Positions 1 to 5,991 of a stretch of 25,855 bases of DNA are shown here, one piece after another. The stretch is from a virus, in IMG/VR virus record IMGVR_UViG_3300007345_000237, positions 1 to 25,855 of that record. The stretch is one strand, 5' to 3'. Both the position numbers and the translations under genes were made by a program. Numbering within the stretch: the first letter of the stretch is position 1; each line of letters opens with the position of its first letter. Below the pieces are notes generated by a model. The model ran no database searches. It saw only the letters and a list, made by a program, of their open reading frames with translations, and was not told where the DNA came from.

Positions 1-10
1 AATTAAAGAA

Positions 11-1666
11 ATGGCAAGCAGCGTAAAAATAATCGATAGTTGGCAACAAGTAGGCATAGTGCCACGTTCTAACAACTTTAGAAGCACCTGCCCTAATTGC
101 TCAGAAAGCCGAAAAAACAAAAAGCAAAAGTGTTTATCTATACACGGCAACGTAGGACATTGCCATAATTGCAAAACAAGCTACATTATAAGTGATTCAG
201 ACCGTTCAAAAGACTATGCAAAGGTAAGTATAGACAACAGCCGATTTGGAGAGCGTACAGCGCAATATTTAGAAAGTCGCGGAATATCGAGAGATACAGC
301 AGTTTTATACGGTTGCTATGAAACCGACAAAGGATGGTTAGGATTTCCACAATACTACTTAGGCAAGATTGTAAATGTTAAAGCGCGAAACATTGAAAAG
401 AAAGACTTTAGACTGATTCCAAATGCAATGCTATCTTTTTTCGGGTTTAATCTTATCGATGGAAGCGAAACAGATATTTACATTACAGAAGGGGAAATTG
501 ATGCACTGACAATAAAAGAAGCAACGGGGCAAGCAGCTTTAAGCATACCAAATGGAGCAAGAAACATAGGCTTTCTTGATGATGTTTGGGATATGATTAA
601 ACACGCTGAGAACTTCCATATTTTCGGTGATGCTGATGCCGATGGTATTGAGTTTAGAGATGAAATTAGCAAGCGGTTAGGGCGTGATAAATGCTACTAT
701 TATGAATATCCTGAAGATTGCAAAGATGTAAACGATGTACTTTTAAAGTATGGTAAGGAAAAAGTACAAGAGATATTAAGCACACCTTCACAATATCCAA
801 TAAGGGGCATCTTAGATACAAGCCATTTAATTGAAGATGTTTACAAGCAATTTTTAAACGGATATCCTGAAACATACAAAACAGGTCATGAAAATTTTGA
901 TAAACATTATAGCACGGCAAAAGGGCAAGTTACAACGGTTACAGGAGTGCCCGGTCATGGAAAGTCTGAATTTGTTGATGAGATTGTTTACAAGCTGTTT
1001 TGCAATTACAACTTAACAACTTTTTACATAAGTTCAGAAAAACCACCAAAAGACCATTACAGGCAAGTAATTGAAAAGGTAGCTAAAAAGAAAATGCACA
1101 CTTTTAAAGGTGAGCAGTTAATGAATGAAAACGAGTTTCAAGATTCGTACAAAAAAACAAACGGATACTTTTTCTTTTACGACCCTGTACAAATGGAAGC
1201 GAAAATAGATGACATTATTGAAGCAGCTAAACAAATTCAAAGGCGATACGGATTAGATTTAGTTGTTATTGACCCTTGGAACTGTTTGGAAGATGTAAGA
1301 CCTTCAAATGTTAGCGAAACCGAATGGGTGAGTCAAGTTTACGCCAAATTAACAAAGTTTGCTAAGATTAGAGATTTGCACATATTTTTAATTGCCCACC
1401 CTAAAAAGATGCAGACAAAAGAAGGTCAACCCGATGTACCTACATTGTACGATATAAGCGGTTCAGCGCATTTCTACAATAAGACAGATAATGGAATTAC
1501 TGTTTACAGGAATGCGGGCGATGGAGTGGAAATATTCATACAAAAAATACGTTTTCAGGAATACGTAGGTAAGCCAAGCTTTAAGCCTTGTGTATTTGTT
1601 TATGAACGCAATACAAGAGTTTATAAGGAGAATGAAGTGTTAACCAATACAGACTTTGAATTTTGA
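11..1666 (+). CDS. Phage primase-helicase (Twinkle / T7 gp4 type)
   Basis: A 551-aa replicative protein that should both unwind DNA and prime synthesis at the phage fork. Visible domains in order: an N-terminal zinc ribbon with Cys27, Cys30, Cys51 and Cys54; a TOPRIM core with the EGE.DALT motif at about 160-166 and GDADADG at 206-212; then a RecA-like hexameric helicase with Walker A GVPGHGKS at 312-319 and a hydrophobic Walker B strand ending in Asp421. FLIAHPKK and the ISGSAHFYNKTD segment near the C-terminus match the DnaB/Twinkle H3-H4 region. The length is normal for the family. The frame stays open upstream to the window edge, so the start could lie before position 11, but ATG 11 keeps the whole zinc ribbon. 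It overlaps the next small ORF at its stop codon. Whether primer synthesis is active cannot be told from sequence alone. Confidence 0.93.
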   Translation: MASSVKIIDSWQQVGIVPRSNNFRSTCPNCSESRKNKKQKCLSIHGNVGHCHNCKTSYIISDSDRSKDYAKVSIDNSRFGERTAQYLESRGISRDTAVLYGCYETDKGWLGFPQYYLGKIVNVKARNIEKKDFRLIPNAMLSFFGFNLIDGSETDIYITEGEIDALTIKEATGQAALSIPNGARNIGFLDDVWDMIKHAENFHIFGDADADGIEFRDEISKRLGRDKCYYYEYPEDCKDVNDVLLKYGKEKVQEILSTPSQYPIRGILDTSHLIEDVYKQFLNGYPETYKTGHENFDKHYSTAKGQVTTVTGVPGHGKSEFVDEIVYKLFCNYNLTTFYISSEKPPKDHYRQVIEKVAKKKMHTFKGEQLMNENEFQDSYKKTNGYFFFYDPVQMEAKIDDIIEAAKQIQRRYGLDLVVIDPWNCLEDVRPSNVSETEWVSQVYAKLTKFAKIRDLHIFLIAHPKKMQTKEGQPDVPTLYDISGSAHFYNKTDNGITVYRNAGDGVEIFIQKIRFQEYVGKPSFKPCVFVYERNTRVYKENEVLTNTDFEF

Positions 1667-1830
1667 AATGCCCTGCGATAATATGGGTATTTGACAGTAA
1701 AACAGGCGAGTATGTTTGTTGGATATGTAAAGCACGATTTAAAAATATGAAGGTAAGCGGCTCACCTTTTGAAAAAGATTTAAAGAAATACTGCAATTCG
1801 TCGAAGGCTGTTAAAGGTTCATCGAAATAA
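1663..1830 (+). CDS. Small Cys-rich protein, TTG start (putative zinc-binding)
   Basis: A 55-aa ORF with no ATG. It opens with TTG inside the TTTTGA that also holds the primase-helicase stop, so translation would be coupled. The predicted peptide begins (M)KCPAIIWVFDSKTGEYVC and carries a CWIC pair, suggesting a small zinc finger with Cys3, Cys19, Cys22 and perhaps Cys44. The C-terminal third is rich in Lys and Ser. Its last codons contain the two TCGAA boxes of the next promoter (1800-1826), so gene end and operator overlap. A closely linked small zinc protein next to a primase could be a replication accessory, but that is inference. The main doubt is the non-ATG start. Confidence 0.45.
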   Translation: MKCPAIIWVFDSKTGEYVCWICKARFKNMKVSGSPFEKDLKKYCNSSKAVKGSSK

Positions 1831-1862
1831 AATATTTGCAATAGTTGGAAGTAGTAGTTTTG
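1800..1862 (+). promoter_or_regulatory. Promoter P0 with paired TCGAA boxes
   Basis: TTCGTCGAA (GTCGAA at 1800) and TTCATCGAA (ATCGAA at 1821) are direct repeats 21 bp apart. The -7 box TAGTTTTG at 1855-1862 fits Bacteroidota TAnnTTTG and starts 34 bp after the second box, the same geometry as the other copies at 3178, 3757, 9739 and 10999. No good -33 TTTG lies at the usual spacing; the nearest is at 1835-1838. AATATTTG at 1831-1838 is an alternative -7 box with poorer spacing. It should drive the gene at 1884, whose ATG is 22 bp from the end of the box. Confidence 0.6.
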
Positions 1863-1883
1863 GTTTTTACAACAGTTTTGGAC

Positions 1884-2165
1884 ATGGAGAGTAATTTAAC
1901 GGATTTGAAAAGTAAACAAATGGAAAAGAAACAAGAGATATTACAACTATTTAATGAAGTCGGGGTAAAAACTCATAGCGATGCATGGGATAAGGTAATA
2001 GAAGAAGAAGATTGGGATATGATAGCAGATGAGATAGTGAAATTATTCTCTATGTCTGATGTTGTAGGGCAAGGCGAACAGTTTTATTGCAAGAAAGGAA
2101 CTTGCAATGAAGAAGAACAGTGTAATCATTGCTGGAATATTGAAAACCCGCCAAATGTTGTCTAG
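1884..2165 (+). CDS. Small acidic protein of unknown function, C-terminal Cys cluster
   Basis: A 93-aa protein that I do not recognise. The N-terminal two thirds is acidic and probably helical (for example VIEEEDWDMIADEIVKLF). The C-terminus has four cysteines in about 17 residues (FYCKKGTCNEEEQCNHCW), a plausible metal site. An upstream TTG at 1845 would extend the frame but falls inside the promoter, upstream of the -7 box. ATG 1884 lies 22 bp after the -7 box, as in two other copies of this promoter, so I prefer it. An internal ATG at 1920, preceded by an A-rich AAAGTAAACAA stretch, is an alternative start giving 81 aa. It stands alone behind its own promoter and ends in a small hairpin, which suggests independent expression. 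Confidence 0.65.
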   Translation: MESNLTDLKSKQMEKKQEILQLFNEVGVKTHSDAWDKVIEEEDWDMIADEIVKLFSMSDVVGQGEQFYCKKGTCNEEEQCNHCWNIENPPNVV

Positions 2166-2184
2166 CAATAAAATTGCCTACAAC
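2157..2184. other. Hairpin at end of small gene (weak terminator candidate)
   Basis: GTTGT and GCAAT on the left arm can pair with ATTGC and ACAAC on the right, with an AAA loop and a small internal bulge. It spans the TAG stop of the preceding gene. No T-run follows, so it is a poor intrinsic terminator; it may be a processing or mRNA-protecting structure. Confidence 0.25.
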
Positions 2185-2230
2185 AGATAATATACAAACC
2201 TAAACATCGTATTAACTACTTATGAATTAG

Positions 2231-2238
2231 TAATTTTG
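2231..2238 (+). promoter_or_regulatory. Possible -7 box for the lysis genes
   Basis: TAATTTTG fits TAnnTTTG exactly and lies only 4 bp before the amidase ATG, so a transcript from it would be nearly leaderless. No convincing -33 element or TCGAA box pair is at the expected distance. The preceding 60 bp has no gene. Confidence 0.3.
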
Positions 2239-2242
2239 CTAA

Positions 2243-2647
2243 ATGAGAGCGATTAACAAAATAGTTATTCATTGTAGCGCAAGTCATCAAAACGTAGATG
2301 TAGACGACATTAGAAGATGGCACGTAAATGAACGTAAGTGGAGCGATATAGGCTATCATTATGTAATTACTTCTGATGGTGATGTACAAGAAGGTAGACC
2401 AATGTATAAAGCAGGGGCGCACGTTGCAGGGCATAACCATGATTCAATAGGGATATGTTGGGTAGGTGGTTATAAGGGAGTTGATAATAGAACAGATGCG
2501 CAAAAATTGGCTATGCGTGAGTTAGTGATGCGTTTAATAGTTGAATTTGACATTGAGCCAAATAACGTCTTAGGTCATTGTGATTTTGAAGGAGTTACAA
2601 AGACTTGCCCTAACTTTGATGTTCAAAATTGGTTTTTTAATGAGTAG
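2243..2647 (+). CDS. N-acetylmuramoyl-L-alanine amidase (endolysin, PGRP / T7 lysozyme type)
   Basis: A 134-aa single-domain endolysin of the Amidase_2 family that cleaves the bond between N-acetylmuramic acid and the L-alanine of the stem peptide. Zinc ligands are visible as His10 (IVIHCSAS), His112 (GHCDF) and Cys122 (KTCPNFD). The catalytic Tyr38 (IGYHYVI) and Lys120 match the T7 lysozyme pattern. Length is close to the T7 protein, with no cell-wall-binding extension, as expected for a phage of a Gram-negative host. There is no signal peptide, so export depends on the holin, whose ATG overlaps this gene's stop (AATGAGTAG). A dual role in transcription inhibition, as in T7, cannot be judged. 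Confidence 0.93.
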   Translation: MRAINKIVIHCSASHQNVDVDDIRRWHVNERKWSDIGYHYVITSDGDVQEGRPMYKAGAHVAGHNHDSIGICWVGGYKGVDNRTDAQKLAMRELVMRLIVEFDIEPNNVLGHCDFEGVTKTCPNFDVQNWFFNE

Positions 2648-3059
2648 TGTTAAAGACTTAATAAAAGGATTCACCCCACAAGGAATAGCCGAAGGTTTAA
2701 TTGGTAAAGTTGCAGATGGTGCGAAAGACGTTATTACCAACGTTCAAGACAACCGAATGACAATCGAACAAGGATTGCAGGAAATTGAAAAGATAAAGAT
2801 ACAAGCGCAACAAGACGGTAACAAAGAAATTACAGCACGTTGGCAAAGTGATATGAAGAGCGATAGTTGGCTTTCTAAGAACGTTAGACCGCTTGTATTA
2901 ATGTACATGGTGTTTTGTACTACTCTGTTGGTTTTCATTGATGCAGGGGTAATATCTTTCGATGTAAAGAGCAATTGGATTGATTTATTGCAATTGGTGT
3001 TAATGACCGTTATAGCGGCTTATTTTGGTGGTAGGTCTTATGAGAAAACAAAGTCTTAG
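2640..3059 (+). CDS. Holin, 3TM / GTA-type family
   Basis: A 139-aa inner-membrane protein that should form the lysis lesion releasing the amidase. The N-terminal half is amphipathic and charged (residues 1-75), followed by SDSWLSKNVRPLVLMYM, a signature seen in holin-of-3TMs proteins. Hydrophobic segments are at about 82-103 and 113-131, and the end has the FGGRSYEK motif. ATG 2640 overlaps the amidase stop. A longer reading from 2580 would place about 20 extra residues over the amidase coding region and is unlikely. Directly downstream, and overlapping its last 20 bases, is another small ORF. No recognisable spanin gene follows. Confidence 0.88.
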   Translation: MSSVKDLIKGFTPQGIAEGLIGKVADGAKDVITNVQDNRMTIEQGLQEIEKIKIQAQQDGNKEITARWQSDMKSDSWLSKNVRPLVLMYMVFCTTLLVFIDAGVISFDVKSNWIDLLQLVLMTVIAAYFGGRSYEKTKS

Positions 3060-3195
3060 CATCGAATACAAAAGCCCTTACTACTACATCTTTAAGCGAA
3101 TAGACAACTATAAAAAGCCTAAAGAGTTGTGGAAATCGAAAAATCTTAATGAGATTAACATCAAGTTTAAGCAGTTCATCGAAGCAAAGGCTTAG
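3040..3195 (+). CDS. Small basic protein overlapping the holin end
   Basis: A 51-aa ORF starting ATG at 3040 inside the last codons of the holin and reading in another frame. The product is Lys- and Tyr-rich (SPYYYIFKRIDNYKKPKELW), has no membrane segment and no cysteine, and ends with KQFIEAKA. The stop overlap with the holin suggests translational coupling in the lysis transcript. It is not an evident spanin: there is no lipobox or TM. Its 3' end carries the first ATCGAA box of promoter P1. I do not recognise the family. Confidence 0.55.
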   Translation: MRKQSLSIEYKSPYYYIFKRIDNYKKPKELWKSKNLNEINIKFKQFIEAKA

Positions 3196-3240
3196 TTTAT
3201 CGAAATAAGTTTGAAGCTTTTAAATCTTGTCTTACATTTG
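3178..3240 (+). promoter_or_regulatory. Promoter P1 with paired ATCGAA boxes
   Basis: TTCATCGAA (ATCGAA at 3178) and TTTATCGAA (ATCGAA at 3199), 21 bp apart, precede TACATTTG at 3233-3240, a full match to TAnnTTTG. A TTTG at 3210-3213 lies 19 bp upstream of the -7 box, so this copy also has a proper -33 element. The leader that follows (ATTTATCAAAAACAAACAACG) is shared with other copies and ends 22 bp later at the ATG at 3262. Confidence 0.72.
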
Positions 3241-3261
3241 ATTTATCAAAAACAAACAACG

Positions 3262-3402
3262 ATGAGACTTACAACACAAAAAATCAAACAAATATTAAGA
3301 TTAATTGAACAAGGAGAAAGCTACGATTTAATAGCCTATAAATTTGACAAAGAAGTAAGGGATATAAAAAGAGTAGAGCGTAGATACATTTTAACTAAGT
3401 AA
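3262..3402 (+). CDS. 46-aa helix-turn-helix-like protein, candidate regulator
   Basis: A tiny basic protein. Residues 7-36 (KIKQILRLIEQGESYDLIAY and on) have the spacing of a homeodomain-like or sigma-region-4-like helix-turn-helix: a first helix, a Gly turn, then SYDLIAYKFDKEVRDIKRVE. A longer reading from a TTG at 3211 would run through the -7 box and leader, so ATG 3262 is preferred. It is the only gene between promoter P1 and an intrinsic terminator. Because its own promoter carries the box pair, autoregulation and control of the other box-bearing promoters are possible. That is inference; the HTH is judged by eye. Confidence 0.68.
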   Translation: MRLTTQKIKQILRLIEQGESYDLIAYKFDKEVRDIKRVERRYILTK

Positions 3403-3448
3403 TTAATTAACCCTTTAAATAACCTTAAAACCTTTAATGCTTGTGCAG

Positions 3449-3482
3449 CCACCTTTTAGAAAAAGTCCGAAAGGTGGTTTTT
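3449..3482 (+). terminator. Intrinsic terminator after the HTH gene
   Basis: CCACCTTT (3449-3456) pairs with AAAGGTGG (3470-3477), followed by a five-T run. It ends 8 bp before the next ATG at 3490, so that gene depends on read-through or an unseen start. Confidence 0.85.
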
Positions 3483-3489
3483 AAAACCT

Positions 3490-3768
3490 ATGAAAACCTT
3501 ACACCACCATAGCCACTTAGCACCCGAAGAAATCCAAAACATTAAGGATACTATCGAGTTTTGCCGAGCTAACACAATGCGCAGAGTTAGCGTGTTAGGT
3601 TATGCGCAGATTAATTGCCCTTTGGCTTATGCCGAATACTTTAAAAGGCGTAACCCTTTTAAATCATTGCACGAATACTTTAATATGATTTGGGGTTATG
3701 AAACTAAATACTACTACGATTTAAAACAGTGTTTTAACTACCGAGAAAAGCAACTCATCGAAAATTAA
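3490..3768 (+). CDS. 92-aa protein of unknown function
   Basis: An unrecognised basic, aromatic-rich protein. It opens with MKTLHHHSHLAPEEIQNIKD, has a probable helical centre and a Tyr/Phe-rich C-terminal half (SLHEYFNMIWGYETKYYYDL). No membrane segment, signal or clear metal site is seen apart from the N-terminal His run. It starts 8 bp downstream of a strong terminator and has no TAnnTTTG box in between, so expression may be set by termination efficiency (attenuation-like). Its last codons carry the first ATCGAA box of promoter P2. Confidence 0.7.
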   Translation: MKTLHHHSHLAPEEIQNIKDTIEFCRANTMRRVSVLGYAQINCPLAYAEYFKRRNPFKSLHEYFNMIWGYETKYYYDLKQCFNYREKQLIEN

Positions 3769-3820
3769 AAGCACTTCATCGAAATTGGGGTAAAGTAGGG
3801 TAAAACGTGCTTTATATTTG
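3757..3820 (+). promoter_or_regulatory. Promoter P2 with paired ATCGAA boxes
   Basis: CTCATCGAA (ATCGAA at 3757) and TTCATCGAA (ATCGAA at 3778), 21 bp apart, precede TATATTTG at 3813-3820. The second box starts 35 bp before the -7 box. There is no -33 TTTG at 19-21 bp; the nearest TTG (3785-3787) is 25 bp away. The leader AACTATCAAAAACAAACAAAG ends at the ATG at 3842. Confidence 0.75.
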
Positions 3821-3841
3821 AACTATCAAAAACAAACAAAG

Positions 3842-4015
3842 ATGACAATTTCAGAAGTTTATACTAAAAAAGGCGAGTTTTATCACACATTCGGCACTCC
3901 CGAAACTGCCAAATGGAAAGCAGAAAATATACATGGGCATAAAGTAGAATGGGTAAAAGAGTGTAAAAGTACATTTAAGCAGATAAAAGAGTACAATCTA
4001 CCATTTATTTATTAA
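3842..4015 (+). CDS. 57-aa protein of unknown function
   Basis: A small basic protein starting MTISEVYTKKGEFYHTFGTP, probably a short beta-sheet plus helix. The pattern resembles small phage proteins that bind nucleic acid, but nothing diagnostic is present. A TTG-initiated form from 3818 would include the conserved leader (NYQKQTK) and is an artefact of the leader sequence. It is the first gene behind promoter P2 and is followed 41 bp later by the next small gene. Confidence 0.65.
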   Translation: MTISEVYTKKGEFYHTFGTPETAKWKAENIHGHKVEWVKECKSTFKQIKEYNLPFIY

Positions 4016-4022
4016 CCTACGC

Positions 4023-4030
4023 TATGTTTA
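4023..4030 (+). promoter_or_regulatory. Weak -7-like box with shared A-rich leader
   Basis: TATGTTTA matches TAnnTTTG except for the last base and is followed by AAACAAACAAAAAGTAAAAAAATG, the same type of leader as in the box-bearing promoters. No TCGAA boxes are present, so it may be a degenerate copy or simply a translation leader. Confidence 0.3.
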
Positions 4031-4056
4031 AGTTGAAACAAACAAAAAGTAAAAAA

Positions 4057-4254
4057 ATGAAAACAAAAACAACTAAAATAGTAAAAGGCAAGTATATTCA
4101 TAATAACACACAATACTATTTATTAAAAGAAGGCTCAGATTGGTTAGCTGTAAATGAATGTACAGGAGAGTTGTATTTTACAGCTAATAGTTTAAAACAA
4201 TTAATAAAAATGTGTGATAACGAATATGAATTGTTATCATGTGATTTAAACTAA
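4057..4254 (+). CDS. 65-aa protein of unknown function
   Basis: A small protein starting MKTKTTKIVKGKYIHNNTQY, Lys-rich at the N-terminus and more acidic at the C-terminus, with two cysteines near the end and one in the centre. The visible pattern is beta-rich (YYLLKEGSDWLAVNECTGEL). The reading from ATG 4024 would add eleven residues made of leader sequence; ATG 4057 after AAAAAAA matches the leader layout of neighbouring cassettes. It lies within the P2 transcript, upstream of the terminator at 4409. I do not recognise it. Confidence 0.62.
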   Translation: MKTKTTKIVKGKYIHNNTQYYLLKEGSDWLAVNECTGELYFTANSLKQLIKMCDNEYELLSCDLN

Positions 4255-4260
4255 TTACTC

Positions 4261-4377
4261 ATGAAAAAATGGCAAGAATATATCTTAAACAAAGTACAAA
4301 AGCATGATGTAAAGTGTAAGTGTTTCTTTTGTGTTGAAAACAAGAAGTTAGCGCAAAAATATGATAATGTCAAGTGA
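4261..4377 (+). CDS. 38-aa Cys-rich miniprotein
   Basis: A very short ORF, ATG at 4261, 6 bp after the previous stop. The peptide begins MKKWQEYILNKVQKHDVKCK and contains a CKCFFC cluster, suggesting half of a zinc site. Tight spacing and the matching direction support a third gene in the P2 mini-operon. Length alone makes this uncertain. Confidence 0.45.
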   Translation: MKKWQEYILNKVQKHDVKCKCFFCVENKKLAQKYDNVK

Positions 4378-4408
4378 TTAGTACGTTTTCATCATATGTT
4401 TTGTTTGT

Positions 4409-4445
4409 GCCCTGTACGTTGATGGTGTGCAGGGCTTTTTTTTAT
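4409..4445 (+). terminator. Intrinsic terminator upstream of the terminase genes
   Basis: GCCCTGTAC (4409-4417) pairs with GTGCAGGGC (4427-4435) with one wobble and a 9-nt loop, followed by a run of nine Ts and then ATTTT. It closes the small-gene block, and the terminase promoter box starts within 16 bp of the stem. Confidence 0.88.
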
Positions 4446-4450
4446 TTTGT

Positions 4451-4458
4451 TACCTTTG
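4451..4458 (+). promoter_or_regulatory. -7 box of the terminase operon
   Basis: TACCTTTG is a full match to TAnnTTTG. The following leader has tandem ATTA units (AATTAATTAATTAATC). No -33 TTG at the usual distance is seen because the terminator stem occupies that place, and no TCGAA box pair is present, so it is likely a different promoter class from P0-P4. Confidence 0.5.
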
Positions 4459-4491
4459 AATTAATTAATTAATCTATATTAATTCTAAATA

Positions 4492-4764
4492 GTGCTCGAC
4501 GGTCGAAAAAATAACGGTGGACATTCCACAAAAGGTAAAGCAGGGCGAAAGCCTAAGATTGACGAAATCAAGAAAATAGAAATGATGGACTCCATAGCTT
4601 CACCTGAAGAAGTATGGGCGGAGCTTTGGAAGGTGTGCAAAAAAGGAAATACAAACGCTTTGCAAACTTGGGTCAACCATAGATTCGGTAAACCTAAAGA
4701 GCAAAAGGATATTACAACCAACGGAGAAAACATAAGCATACCTGCAATAACATTTGTTGATTAA
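4492..4764 (+). CDS. terS: Terminase small subunit (GTG start)
   Basis: A 90-aa DNA-recognition subunit of the packaging motor. The N-terminus is basic and Gly-rich (HSTKGKAGRKPKIDEIKK), followed by a helical part (SPEEVWAELWKVCKKGNTNALQ) and the typical RFGKPKEQ segment before a variable tail. This matches small subunits common in Bacteroidota phages. The frame has a stop just upstream and no ATG before residue 30, so GTG 4492 is the only start that retains the domain. Its stop overlaps the start of the large subunit, as expected for a TerS-TerL pair. Confidence 0.8.
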   Translation: MLDGRKNNGGHSTKGKAGRKPKIDEIKKIEMMDSIASPEEVWAELWKVCKKGNTNALQTWVNHRFGKPKEQKDITTNGENISIPAITFVD

Positions 4765-5962
4765 TAAGAAATATCAAGAGCTATTTAGGCACGATTCACG
4801 TTACTATATTGTAACAGGTGGCAGGGGTTCATCAAAGAGTTTTTCTGTTACTGTTTATTTAGTTGATTTACTCTTAAGACATAAAGGGCACAAAGTGCTA
4901 TTTACTCGATACACATTAACAGCGGCAAACAAATCAATTATTCCTGAGTTTATTGAAAAGATTGAGCTTTTAAACGCTTTACCTTTTTTCACCATAACGC
5001 AAAACGAAATCAAATGCACCTTAACAGGTAGCTCAATAATATTTGCAGGGATTAAGACAAGTTCAGGTAATCAAACAGCAAACTTAAAGTCATTGCAAGG
5101 GGTTAGCATTTGGGTCTTAGAAGAAGCAGAAGAGTTAATTGACGAATCAATATTTGATAAGATAAATTTATCTGTAAGGCAAAAAGGGGTTCAAAACAAA
5201 GTAATTCTTATTCTTAACCCTACAACAAAAGAGCATTTTATTTATAAGCGATTCTTTGAAGATATGAACGTTCAAGCTGGGTACAATGGCACGAAAGACA
5301 ACACGACATACATACATACCACTTACCTTGATAACGTGGCTAATTTAGATGAATCCTTTTTAAAAGATGTTGAGCGTATCAAAAAAACAAGACCACAAAA
5401 ATATAAGCATCAAATACTCGGTGGATGGTTAGACCGTGCAGAAGGTGTGGTTTTCGATAATTGGAGCATTGACGAAACATTTCCACAACATCTACCTGTT
5501 AGTTATGGGCAAGACTTTGGATTCTCAAATGACCCAACGGTATTAGTTAAAGTTGCAATTGAAAAAGATACTATCTATGTTCAATCTATCTACGGTAAAA
5601 CAGGGTTAAGCACAAAGGATATTTACGAGCTAAACAAAGCCGAAACAAAAGACAAATATTTAATTATTGCGGATAGTGCAGAGCCAAGATTGATACATGA
5701 ACTTAGGCGAATGGGCAACAATATAAAAGAGTGCATTAAGGGTAAAGATTCAATTGTAACAGGCATAAAAAATATGCAAGATTATCACATCAAGGTAATT
5801 AACTCACCTGAGATAATTAAAGAGCTTAATAATTACGCATGGCACGATAAAAAAAGCAATGTACCTATTGATGCTTACAACCACTACATAGATGCGATTA
5901 GATACTGTGTAGGTGACTTGTTAAGAAAGCAAAGGGGTGGTTCTCATTTCATTGGTAAATAA
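4754..5962 (+). CDS. terL: Terminase large subunit (ATPase-nuclease)
   Basis: A 402-aa packaging motor. The ATPase domain shows Walker A GGRGSSKS (22-29), a Walker B strand ending in VLEEAEE with Glu123-Glu124, and the coupling motif LNPTT (154-158). The C-terminal RNase H-like nuclease has acidic residues Asp254 (QDFGFSND), Asp307 (IADSAE) and Asp380 (NHYIDAIRYC). Length is normal for PBSX-type large terminases. Initiation is at TTG 4754 or TTG 4757 in CATTTGTTGATTAA, overlapping the TerS stop; there is no nearby ATG, so translation must be coupled. It is followed by a separate promoter for the glycosyltransferases. Confidence 0.95.
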   Translation: MLINKKYQELFRHDSRYYIVTGGRGSSKSFSVTVYLVDLLLRHKGHKVLFTRYTLTAANKSIIPEFIEKIELLNALPFFTITQNEIKCTLTGSSIIFAGIKTSSGNQTANLKSLQGVSIWVLEEAEELIDESIFDKINLSVRQKGVQNKVILILNPTTKEHFIYKRFFEDMNVQAGYNGTKDNTTYIHTTYLDNVANLDESFLKDVERIKKTRPQKYKHQILGGWLDRAEGVVFDNWSIDETFPQHLPVSYGQDFGFSNDPTVLVKVAIEKDTIYVQSIYGKTGLSTKDIYELNKAETKDKYLIIADSAEPRLIHELRRMGNNIKECIKGKDSIVTGIKNMQDYHIKVINSPEIIKELNNYAWHDKKSNVPIDAYNHYIDAIRYCVGDLLRKQRGGSHFIGK

Positions 5963-5967
5963 ATTTA

Positions 5968-5990
5968 TATCTTTGTTATAATTAAAGGAG
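5968..5990 (+). promoter_or_regulatory. Promoter and SD-like site for the glycosyltransferase operon
   Basis: TATCTTTG at 5968-5975 matches TAnnTTTG. TTATAATT follows, then AAAGGAG at 5984-5990, one base before the ATG. The stretch TTTGTTATAATT is identical to that in the minus-strand promoter near 20845, so these two may form a second promoter class. The SD-like sequence is unusual among the A-rich leaders of this window and is very close to the start. Confidence 0.5.
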
Positions 5991-5991
5991 T

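Noticed and set aside
2580-2639. Longer holin start
   Set aside because: Would add about 20 residues lying over the amidase zinc-ligand codons; ATG 2640 at the stop overlap fits the family better.
3818-3841. N-terminal extension MNYQKQT of the small gene at 3842
   Set aside because: It translates the conserved promoter leader from a TTG inside the -7 box; the same string recurs before an unrelated gene at 11089.
4459-4474. ATTA tandem repeat as an origin or binding array
   Set aside because: Only three to four units of low complexity in an AT-rich leader; no support for a function.
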